A stretch of 38,142 nt of DNA from a virus. The notes under the pieces were generated by a model that saw only the letters and a program-made list of their open reading frames with translations, had not been told where the DNA came from and searched no databases. Positions 15,222 through 21,249 of the stretch are shown in pieces. Location of the stretch: positions 1-38,142 of the IMG/VR virus record IMGVR_UViG_3300022562_000464; one strand, given 5' to 3'. A program made the position numbers and the translations under genes. Each line of letters begins with the position of its first letter. The first letter of the stretch is position 1.

Positions 15222-15415
15222 TATTTTCCCTCAAATAATTCATCGATATTAGTGAAGTCAAAACCAGTTTCAATGCTCATATTTTTTATAATGAGTTTGC
15301 ATAGGCTAATCCATTCTTCTTCTGAAATATCCGGTTGCGCCTCAGCAATAATTTGCGGTAAATTCTTCGGGTCTTTTAAATCGCCAACAACAACAATTTC
15401 AATTTTTGTAATCAT
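15221..15415 (-). CDS. Small hypothetical acidic protein
   Basis: A 64-residue acidic protein, MITKIEIVVVGDLKDPKNLP at the start and IDELFEGK at the end. It shares its stop/start with its neighbours (one- and four-base overlaps), so it is translated in the operon. No recognisable motif. Confidence 0.5.
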   Translation of the reverse strand: MITKIEIVVVGDLKDPKNLPQIIAEAQPDISEEEWISLCKLIIKNMSIETGFDFTNIDELFEGK

Positions 15416-15624
15416 TCTATATCTATTCCCATTAATATTTTTTTTGCAGTAACAGCGGCATTATGTGCTTCGGCCCAATGTGCTGTAGAGGTAGCCACAT
15501 AAACATCGGGGCGTGGAACTTTAATTTCACCGCGAAGGGCTTTATTTAAAAGGTGTTTGCAAAAGCGTTCACGCCAAAATAATTCAGCAACTATTTTACG
15601 TGCCAAGCTGTTTTTTACATTCAT
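15412..15624 (-). CDS. Small hypothetical basic protein
   Basis: A 70-residue basic protein with a helical start (MNVKNSLARKIVAELFWRER) and a central His/Trp segment (STAHWAEAHNAAVTAKKIL). It overlaps both neighbours by 4 bases. Not recognised. Confidence 0.5.
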   Translation of the reverse strand: MNVKNSLARKIVAELFWRERFCKHLLNKALRGEIKVPRPDVYVATSTAHWAEAHNAAVTAKKILMGIDIE

Positions 15625-15908
15625 TTTAATTCAGCCTTCCACACTCTATGCATTTTTAGCGCCTGCCTATGAGTGCACGCACGGTCTAAAATTTCCCATT
15701 CGCCTAACTTGTTAAGTACAGCAGTTTCAAAAAGCACAGGCTTATTTTCATCAATGCCATGATCTAGGCACAAAAACACCGTGCTTAAAACCCTGCCATC
15801 ATTAAATTTGGTAAGTCTAATCCTGCGCTTTCTAAAATTCTCAAAAGCAAACGCAAATTCTAAACCTGAACACTTAACAGGTTTACGATGTTTAAGTTTA
15901 TAAAACAT
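15621..15908 (-). CDS. Hypothetical protein, widespread phage/prophage type
   Basis: A 95-residue protein with RVLSTVFLCLDHGIDENKPV then LFETAVLNKLGEWEILDRAC, a pattern (S-TVFL-x-LDH-G-x-x-x-x-PVLFET) seen in many phage and bacterial small proteins of unknown function. The end has THRQALKMH. Overlapping neighbours on both sides confirm it is real. Function unknown. Confidence 0.6.
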   Translation of the reverse strand: MFYKLKHRKPVKCSGLEFAFAFENFRKRRIRLTKFNDGRVLSTVFLCLDHGIDENKPVLFETAVLNKLGEWEILDRACTHRQALKMHRVWKAELK

Positions 15909-16096
15909 TACCAGTTCTCAGGTTTAATACAGTCAGCCTCACCCCACACACACGCGCCACACATCCCAGTGTGATGCACAAGTTTGCCATTTTCATAAAT
16001 CGCGACAGTGGGCTTTAATCCGCAAACTTCACATTCGACCTTGTAATCTGGCATAACTTCGCTTTCTACTTCTGTTTCAATATTATTCGTCGTCAT
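15908..16096 (-). CDS. Small zinc-ribbon-like protein
   Basis: A 62-residue protein with two Cys pairs, C-E-V-C (residues about 23-26) and C-G-A-C (about 46-49), 19 residues apart, and a fifth Cys later. This is a treble-clef or zinc-ribbon layout for one metal ion. Such small proteins are common in phage early or accessory operons. Target unknown. Confidence 0.6.
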   Translation of the reverse strand: MTTNNIETEVESEVMPDYKVECEVCGLKPTVAIYENGKLVHHTGMCGACVWGEADCIKPENW

Positions 16097-16400
16097 TGCT
16101 TTGCTCTACCTTTGGTTTGTTGCGAAATTGCGCCTTAATATTCACATGGGTAAACGCCACCTGTGCATTCATATATTTAAAAATACGTTCTAGTGTGTCG
16201 CTTTGTGGCTTATAATTGTCTTCGCATTTCATAACACGTTCAATTGTATGCGTGCTTAAAAAAGTACCCTCAGCAATTTTCGATGGTTTTTCGCCGCTAG
16301 CGTGCAATAGATCGCACGCCACATGCTTAAAGCCTGTGTCTGAATTACCTAATGCAACCTTTTTACTTAACGTGTTATATATTAATTTTTTAGCTAGCAT
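16083..16400 (-). CDS. Cro/CI-like HTH protein, candidate regulator
   Basis: A 105-residue protein. Residues about 25-70 fit a helix-turn-helix: FKHVACDLLHASGEKPSKIA, then EGTFLSTHTIERVMKCEDNY, where the second half is the turn and recognition helix, followed by KPQSDTLERIFKYMNAQVAF. This looks like a small phage repressor or anti-repressor without a peptidase domain. It is third in an operon that begins with two other likely DNA-binding proteins. It might be the lysogeny regulator in the absence of an S24-type CI; this is inference. It overlaps both neighbours. Confidence 0.6.
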   Translation of the reverse strand: MLAKKLIYNTLSKKVALGNSDTGFKHVACDLLHASGEKPSKIAEGTFLSTHTIERVMKCEDNYKPQSDTLERIFKYMNAQVAFTHVNIKAQFRNKPKVEQSNDDE

Positions 16401-16839
16401 TGTTGTCCCCCTCCAAGATGCGACTTAATTGTGCGTGAATAACTCTTATCGTGTTCATTAGTTTTTCGTTTTGATCAACTAGGTTGGCTATTGCATCGAT
16501 GGCGCTCACTGCACCCGCGCTATAGTTCCTTAGTGGCATGGGTTTGGCGCCCCCCTCCCTTTCAGGTGAAGCCCATTCTTTAAAGGCTTCTAGCGACATA
16601 ACCGCTTGCTGGTGATCATCCAAATATTGCTTGCCCATTGGTGTTAGCTTATAAAGGCTAGCTGTGCCGCTTTTTGTTTTTTTTAATTCACCACTGTCAG
16701 CATAACTAAATAAAGCAGGTGAAACACGCTTAGAAGAAACTCCGTGATACTTGGAAAGCTGCGGCGCTCCTACTGGCTTTTTAGTTGCTATTTCTAACTC
16801 GTTAACAAAAAATAGAAGTGTTGCTTTTACGTCGCCCAC
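16390..16839 (-). CDS. Winged-helix DNA-binding protein
   Basis: A 149-residue protein. The first 75 residues read as a winged helix: LLFFVNELEIATKKPVGAPQ (helix), LSKYHGVSSKRVSPALFSYA (turn and recognition helix), DSGELKKTKSGTASLYKLTP (wing). The C-terminal part has a helix (AIDAIANLVDQNEKLMNTIR) that could dimerise. The start is GTG with AAGGGG at the right distance; no ATG is available near it. Second gene of the accessory operon. Confidence 0.62.
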   Translation of the reverse strand: MGDVKATLLFFVNELEIATKKPVGAPQLSKYHGVSSKRVSPALFSYADSGELKKTKSGTASLYKLTPMGKQYLDDHQQAVMSLEAFKEWASPEREGGAKPMPLRNYSAGAVSAIDAIANLVDQNEKLMNTIRVIHAQLSRILEGDNNAS

Positions 16840-16842
16840 CGA

Positions 16843-17142
16843 TTACCCCTTATATATTTTTGAGATTAAATTGTCATAGTCTACAAATGTTTTGGAAAGA
16901 ATACGCACATTGCTGGTATTTACATTGAGTCTTAATTGAGTTGATTTTTGTGGCTCTATTTTTTCTTGGATTGCATTAGGCGCCAAAGTGTCGAACGCTG
17001 CATTGATTAACCAGCGCAAAATATTTGATGTGTTATTTGTTTTGAATTCCTGCGGCCTATCCGTATGTTTTTTTAGCCATTCCATTTTTTTATTTGTTGT
17101 TTCGTCTATAAAAAAATTGATGCGCCTATAGTCATCACTCAT
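16843..17142 (-). CDS. Possible ribbon-helix-helix-type protein, first gene of accessory operon
   Basis: A 99-residue protein. The start MSDDYRRINFFIDETTNKKM then EWLKKHTDRP...NTSNILRWLINAAF can be read as a ribbon-helix-helix: a short strand, a helix, a turn and a second helix. That would suit an autoregulator at the head of the operon. GAGG precedes the ATG. The match is weaker than for the two genes after it, so the function stays open. Confidence 0.5.
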   Translation of the reverse strand: MSDDYRRINFFIDETTNKKMEWLKKHTDRPQEFKTNNTSNILRWLINAAFDTLAPNAIQEKIEPQKSTQLRLNVNTSNVRILSKTFVDYDNLISKIYKG

Positions 17143-17292
17143 AATTTAGCCTCTTCTTAATTAGTTTTATTTTTATAAGCTCTTTTTAAAAGACCACTAC
17201 AACAAAAGTGGGTGTTAACTAATTAGGAATATACGCCGATGATTTAATCATAACAAGGTCTAACTATGACTCACATAACAAAACCTGGCGCT

Positions 17293-17320
17293 ATAATAAA
17301 CATGTCAATTATATTGTTAA
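17293..17320 (-). promoter_or_regulatory. Weak candidate promoter for the accessory operon
   Basis: Minus strand: TTAACA (17320-17315), 16-base spacer, TATTAT (17298-17293). The leader to the first gene at 17142 would be about 145 bases. The whole gap 17143-17373 holds no gene; its AT-rich sequence is where the operon's promoter must lie, but this pair is only a guess. Confidence 0.25.
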
Positions 17321-17373
17321 TGAAATAAGCACTTTAGTTGTGCAAATCCGTTTGCAAAGTATGAGAGGAATGA

Positions 17374-18351
17374 TTAAAAAACTGTTTGATTTTCCTGGTG
17401 CCGACCGACATAGGTGTCAGAAACATAGATAACACGTTTACCTTTTGGCCAGTCTTTAAACTCACCCTTATAGAATCGGTCATCCATTAATTGTCTATAG
17501 TGTGATTTTCTATAGTGCGGAATTAATTCTTTGTTACTAAATTCTGGCGACTTAACATGGTAAGCATTAATTTTTTGGATGTTGCGCGTTGAAATTAACC
17601 GAGGGTTTATGTGGTTTGGTGTGCCATATTTTATGCGTTCGGGTAATGCTTTCTTATAAATCATAAAGCCAAGCAAATAGCGACATAAATAAAACTGGTG
17701 CTTGAATTCTTCTTCGCTTAAGTCCATGCCACGCAAATAATTGAATTCATTTTGCGAGCGCATAAACGTTTTGTATTCATCAAAACTTTCGCACCTCAAA
17801 ATATTTAAGCAATCATAATCCGGTAATGTCAGTAAAAAATATTCGTGGCTTACATCCAACTGATAGGCAATAGATACAGTGTACCCGCCTAAATTGCTGT
17901 TAATTTGCACATCACCATCAATGCCAAGTGCAGCGGTGAAAGCGTTAAAAGGGTTGTTTTCAGGTGAAACATTAGACCTAACCTCAACCATTAAGCCGCT
18001 GCTAGTTGTGTTTTCGTAGTATTTAAATAATGTTGGAATGGTGAGCATAAAACTTTCATCAGTTTCATACATTGCAGTTGGCGTTTGAAGTGAATATTTT
18101 GAATGAATAAAGCTGTGGCATTGATCTACGGTGTCAACATAGTACGCATTGCGATCACCAGTTAACCAGCCATACTCAAGGGCATGTATTGGGCATTCCA
18201 TGGTTTGCAACATTTCAGGGTAATCGTTATAAACCTTTTTTAAGGTGTACATAATCGCCTGCATGCCGCGCAATTTACTGCTTAACATTCCCGCCTTTCG
18301 GTACAGTTGCGACATACGGTCACAACTTAATCTATAACCCTTGTAATTCAT
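17374..18351 (-). CDS. Hypothetical phage protein, 325 residues
   Basis: A 325-residue protein starting MNYKGYRLSCDRMSQLYRKA with a very strong ribosome site (GGGGGG). The C-terminus has PHYRKSHYRQLMDDRFYKGE and GKRVIYVSDTYVGR, a HYR-x-x-HYR ... VI-V-x-x-TYVG pattern I have seen at the ends of several phage proteins of unknown function. The centre is mixed strand and helix with no nucleotide-binding or nuclease motif. It is alone between two gaps and may be expressed on its own, possibly in the lysogen. Function unknown. Confidence 0.7.
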   Translation of the reverse strand: MNYKGYRLSCDRMSQLYRKAGMLSSKLRGMQAIMYTLKKVYNDYPEMLQTMECPIHALEYGWLTGDRNAYYVDTVDQCHSFIHSKYSLQTPTAMYETDESFMLTIPTLFKYYENTTSSGLMVEVRSNVSPENNPFNAFTAALGIDGDVQINSNLGGYTVSIAYQLDVSHEYFLLTLPDYDCLNILRCESFDEYKTFMRSQNEFNYLRGMDLSEEEFKHQFYLCRYLLGFMIYKKALPERIKYGTPNHINPRLISTRNIQKINAYHVKSPEFSNKELIPHYRKSHYRQLMDDRFYKGEFKDWPKGKRVIYVSDTYVGRHQENQTVF

Positions 18352-18444
18352 TTGCCCCCCTAGTAAGTGTTTACATAAGGGTGAATTATAACCACCTGTG
18401 CAAAACAGTGTGCTATATTTTTATTCGATTTATTGGGGGCATAT
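18352..18444. promoter_or_regulatory. Divergent intergenic region with a small dyad
   Basis: 93 bases between divergent starts. It contains CTGT-GCAAA-ACAG, a small dyad, followed by TGTGC and TATATT. The GTGCA word matches the half-site of the main control region at 9650-9870, so the same regulator might act here. No firm -35/-10 pair. Confidence 0.3.
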
Positions 18445-18879
18445 ATGGCTGTTCGCGCTGCACACAACTTAAGGCGGATTATTCAAAATAAAGCAGGCTG
18501 GCGACTTAAGATTACTTACCCAGTGCACTTGCGCACACAGGGTTCGCCTGAATACCTGTGCAATTTTTGGTTTGGCGCTCGTGAATATGGCAGTATGACT
18601 AAGGCGTTATTTGCCGCCATCACAACCCGCGATCAATTAGAAGTTGAATATGACCTTAGCCCTGTTAACTGGATGACAGTAACCGGCCTAACACATAGGG
18701 TTAGGTTCATGGATGATAGGCAAAGACCATTAGCCGCGTATAGGGTGAGCTGGCGCGACAATGGGAAAAGTTATTCTAAGGACTTCGCTTACAATATTAA
18801 CGACGCAACCGACAAGGCGCGTGCTTATAAGCTAGCGCTTAAGTTCAACACAGAAACTAGAAAAAAGCATTATGCCTAA
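18445..18879 (+). CDS. Protein with two AP2-like DNA-binding repeats
   Basis: A 144-residue basic protein from the ATG at 18445 (GGGGGC upstream; an in-frame start 12 bases earlier lacks a ribosome site). The C-terminal unit, AAYRVSWRDNGKSYSKDFAY then NINDATDKARAYKLALKFNT, is a clear AP2-type integrase-like fold: W-x-x-x-GK ... KDF ... A-x-x-KA-x-x-YK. The N-terminal half (GWRLKITYPVHLRTQGSPEY to TKALFAAITTRDQLEVEYD) looks like a more diverged copy. No nuclease part. It converges with the next gene with a 4-base overlap. Likely DNA-binding, role unknown. Confidence 0.6.
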   Translation: MAVRAAHNLRRIIQNKAGWRLKITYPVHLRTQGSPEYLCNFWFGAREYGSMTKALFAAITTRDQLEVEYDLSPVNWMTVTGLTHRVRFMDDRQRPLAAYRVSWRDNGKSYSKDFAYNINDATDKARAYKLALKFNTETRKKHYA

Positions 18880-19175
18880 GGGTGTAGCGTGCCCTCTGGC
18901 TTTTGTTTGATGTAACCCTCTGGCTTACCCTTAAAGCCGTTTTGTTCCCACTGGCTGAGTGCTTGTAGGGCCTCAGGTTTAGAGTGATAACAAAAACGAG
19001 TCCAGCGCGTTACAGGATCAACCACAATAGATATTGCAACCGTGAATAGAAAGCGCTCAATCACAGCAATGTACTTATCACCTATTGGCTTTGGATCGCT
19101 CACCATACACATGCCGTTTATAACGTTATCATTAGCCCACCACTCGAATAGTTTTTGCTGGTAATCATTGAGCAT
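18876..19175 (-). CDS. Hypothetical protein next to attP
   Basis: A 99-residue protein with Trp-rich start (MLNDYQQKLFEWWANDNVIN) and a C-terminal short repeat (KPEGYIKQKPEGTLHP). The two KPEG units come from a short direct repeat in the DNA (CCCTCTGGCTT twice). GAGGG lies before the ATG. Convergent with the AP2-like gene and adjacent to the attachment region. It may be a lysogeny-expressed gene. Not recognised. Confidence 0.6.
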   Translation of the reverse strand: MLNDYQQKLFEWWANDNVINGMCMVSDPKPIGDKYIAVIERFLFTVAISIVVDPVTRWTRFCYHSKPEALQALSQWEQNGFKGKPEGYIKQKPEGTLHP

Positions 19176-19229
19176 TGTTTGAACCCTCTCACAAATTTAT
19201 ACAATTCTTATACATCAATCCTACAGACG

Positions 19230-19254
19230 AAAAAAAACCCTTGTAAAACAAGGG
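19230..19254 (-). terminator. Rho-independent terminator next to the attP core
   Basis: Minus strand: CCCTTGT/ACAAGGG, a perfect 7-bp stem (19254-19248 with 19244-19238) and a TTT loop, followed by eight T (19237-19230). It follows the 5S-like sequence by about 12 bases, as a terminator follows the last gene of an rRNA operon. It is either a borrowed host terminator that restores the operon end after integration, or a phage terminator for leftward transcripts. Confidence 0.8.
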
Positions 19255-19266
19255 CTTAGAATGGGC

Positions 19267-19287
19267 GCCTGACGATGACCTATCGTC
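19267..19287 (-). other. Probable attP core matching the 3' end of a 5S rRNA gene
   Basis: Minus strand TAGGTCATCGTCAGGC (19282-19267) matches the 3' end of gammaproteobacterial 5S rRNA as I remember it (AGTAGGTCATCGTCA...). A terminator follows, as in an rRNA operon. Upstream of the match the sequence departs from 5S. The core is also a dyad: GACGAT (19271-19276), GACCT, ATCGTC (19282-19287), the shape expected for integrase core sites around a short overlap. The integrase gene starts 190 bases away. The host identity of the 5S match was not checked. Confidence 0.6.
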
Positions 19288-19479
19288 GAGCCGACAAATG
19301 GTCACATGTGGCCTAAAGTATGTTTTTGCGGCCTATCCTGAGGATTCACGCGCCTTTCAAAGCACTTGATTAACATGTTGTCACACACCAAAAGCCACCA
19401 TAAAACACCATACCCAACTTGCTTTTTGACACGGTTTTTATACACTGTTGGTAATTCTTCACTATTCGAGGCAAGACAC

Positions 19480-20775
19480 ATGGCAAACCCTGTTAACAAA
19501 TCCCGCGTTAAAGTTCCTGGCTTCACTGGTATCTATTCACGCTGTAACCGCATTCAAATCAAGTTCACATGGGGAGGTAAAACACACTACCAACCGGTAG
19601 GCTTAGACCTTACCAAACCGAACATCAAAGCAGCGGCTAAGATTCTCGAAACTGTAGAGGCTCAAATTAACATGGGTTTATTTGACTTCGCGGAATTCTT
19701 TCCCAATAGCAAAACTGACACAGTGATAAACGAACAAATGACAGTGGCTAAGCTGTGTGATCTATGGTTTGACAACTGGAAAAAGAACAACCCGCTACGG
19801 TCGAATAGTTCTAGGCGTGGTCATACTTCAATCATCAATAACCACTTTAAGCCACGCGCCAAACTGGGCACGCGTGCTGTTCAATCGATCACTAAAACCG
19901 TGCTGGTTAACTGGCACTCATCATTGCAAACCGATAAAGGCGGCGAATTAAGCCCTTCGCAATTGGGCAAAATTCACACAGTTGCACAGTTCATATTCAG
20001 CTATGCGGAAGGGCTAGGTGTTTTCAAGGATGGCAACCCATGGAATGAATTTAAGGCGTTCTATGAGCACCACCTTAAGCGCACTGGCGAATCAAATTCT
20101 ATTAGTCTTGATGTGCCACTCACAAAAGAAGAATTAGAGCGCATTCTAGCTGCGCCAGGATGCGAACAAACAAAGAACGCCATAAGGTTTAATACTGCCA
20201 TGGGCTTGCGTACTGGTGAGTTATACGGCCTTACATGGGATCGCATCGATTGGGAAAACAAAACCGTATTAATTGATAGACAAATGACACACGGTCACTT
20301 TAAAGGGCCTAAGTATAAATCTATTCGCACTTTGACTTTAACCCATGCAGCAATTGAAGCGCTTAAAGCACAGCAAAAATTCATATTCCAGCAAGAAAAA
20401 TGCGACGTTGAATTTCACGCTGATAAGCTGGATAAGGATGGCGCGCAAATTATCGAACAGGTTAAAGGCGCCAAGTTTGTTTTCTCGAACCCACAAACAA
20501 ACCGCCATTATTGTGATGGCGCTAACTTCGCATCGCGCTGGTATAGCTTGTTAGAAGCGGCGAACGTAGCGCGTGAAACTGTGGAGGGTGAAACTAGAAC
20601 GCCTTACACAATGCGCCACACGTTTGCATCTAGGCTGTTCACCAATGGCGCGCCAATAGAATTTGTGGCACGTGAACTTGGTAATACACCTGGCGTTTGT
20701 CGTAAGCGTTACGCTCGAATTATTCCAAGTGAACAGAAGTTTGACCACTCACTTAAAAATCAATACTTAGGGTAA
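19480..20775 (+). CDS. int: Tyrosine recombinase integrase
   Basis: Integrates and, with an excision factor, removes the prophage. The 431-residue protein (ATG at 19480, GAGG upstream) has an arm-DNA-binding domain (about 8-75, DUF3596-like: GVxxGI/FTGIYSRCNRIQIKFTW), a core-binding domain (about 85-195) and a catalytic domain (about 212-425). Catalytic residues: Arg244 in GLRTGEL, Lys around 277-279, Arg379 in YTMRHTFAS and Tyr411 in KRYARI. Tyr376 stands where many have the first His of HxxR, and Asn402 (LGN) where many have LGH; both occur in this subgroup. It is the first gene of a short plus operon. The attP-like site is directly upstream. Confidence 0.93.
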   Translation: MANPVNKSRVKVPGFTGIYSRCNRIQIKFTWGGKTHYQPVGLDLTKPNIKAAAKILETVEAQINMGLFDFAEFFPNSKTDTVINEQMTVAKLCDLWFDNWKKNNPLRSNSSRRGHTSIINNHFKPRAKLGTRAVQSITKTVLVNWHSSLQTDKGGELSPSQLGKIHTVAQFIFSYAEGLGVFKDGNPWNEFKAFYEHHLKRTGESNSISLDVPLTKEELERILAAPGCEQTKNAIRFNTAMGLRTGELYGLTWDRIDWENKTVLIDRQMTHGHFKGPKYKSIRTLTLTHAAIEALKAQQKFIFQQEKCDVEFHADKLDKDGAQIIEQVKGAKFVFSNPQTNRHYCDGANFASRWYSLLEAANVARETVEGETRTPYTMRHTFASRLFTNGAPIEFVARELGNTPGVCRKRYARIIPSEQKFDHSLKNQYLG

Positions 20776-20780
20776 GCAAT

Positions 20781-21017
20781 ATGAAAACACCACACGAACA
20801 GGCAAAACAGTATGCAAGTTGGTTTTTAAAAAACTGTGGCGCGCCACTGGATAAACCAGAATTCACACAAGAAATAGTTAACCAACTATGGGAAAACATC
20901 GAAGCGCAAAACGAATTATTCCTTACCTTGTTTGCGCTTAATGACTTGGCAACCTCAGAAAATTTTTACAGCACTTTTGCAATGATGATTCGAGATAGGG
21001 CTAACAACCATGAATAA
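20781..21017 (+). CDS. Small hypothetical protein downstream of integrase
   Basis: A 78-residue acidic, helical protein (MKTPHEQAKQYASWFLKNCG) that starts five bases after the integrase stop. It overlaps the lipoprotein gene by 8 bases. Co-expression with the integrase suggests a lysogenic role, but no motif is seen. Confidence 0.6.
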   Translation: MKTPHEQAKQYASWFLKNCGAPLDKPEFTQEIVNQLWENIEAQNELFLTLFALNDLATSENFYSTFAMMIRDRANNHE

Positions 21018-21249
21018 GTTAATTTTAATCGCCACACTAATTGCCACATTATCAGCCTGTGACGACCACAGCCAAGTTAAGTTTGAATGTGGCGACTCCA
21101 TGCAAACAGTGATATATGCGAACCCCGTAAAAATACCAACTGGCTATTTGTTTTTAGAGGATGAAAAGCGCGTGGTGATCGCGCCTTATAAGGATGAATG
21201 GGTTATTAGAGCGGGTAAAAGTACGCTAACTATTTGCTGGCCTATCTAA
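21010..21249 (+). CDS. Small predicted lipoprotein
   Basis: A 79-residue protein with a signal peptide MNKLILIATLIATLSAC and a lipobox (LSAC, lipidated Cys17). The next two residues are Asp, which in E. coli-type Lol sorting keep a lipoprotein in the inner membrane. The mature part is short and strand-rich (VIYANPVKIPTGYLFLEDEK). Its gene overlaps the stop of the late operon by 4 bases in convergent direction. Small phage lipoproteins can block superinfection or serve lysis; the position beside the integrase favours a lysogen-expressed exclusion factor. This is inference. Confidence 0.68.
   Translation: MNKLILIATLIATLSACDDHSQVKFECGDSMQTVIYANPVKIPTGYLFLEDEKRVVIAPYKDEWVIRAGKSTLTICWPI

Larger units (their letters stand above)
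19176..19479. other. Attachment-site and integrase promoter region
   Basis: About 300 bases without a gene. It holds the 5S-like attP core, the hairpin terminator beside it, and the integrase leader. TTGACA at 19426-19431 is a possible -35 for the integrase, but the -10 is poor (GTAATT at 19 bases). AACATGTT lies at 19372. Arm-type integrase sites are expected here but could not be picked out. Confidence 0.5.

Noticed and set aside
16083-16400. Calling this HTH protein the CI repressor
   Set aside because: It has a plausible HTH but no S24 peptidase or dimerisation domain, and it lies 6 kb from the switch region. Left as a candidate regulator.
17292-17297. Plus-strand TATAAT as a promoter
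   Set aside because: No matching -35 at usual spacing and no plus-strand gene follows it.
19267-19287. A real, transcribed 5S rRNA gene
   Set aside because: Only the last 16 bases match; upstream sequence does not continue as 5S. It is an attachment-site remnant.
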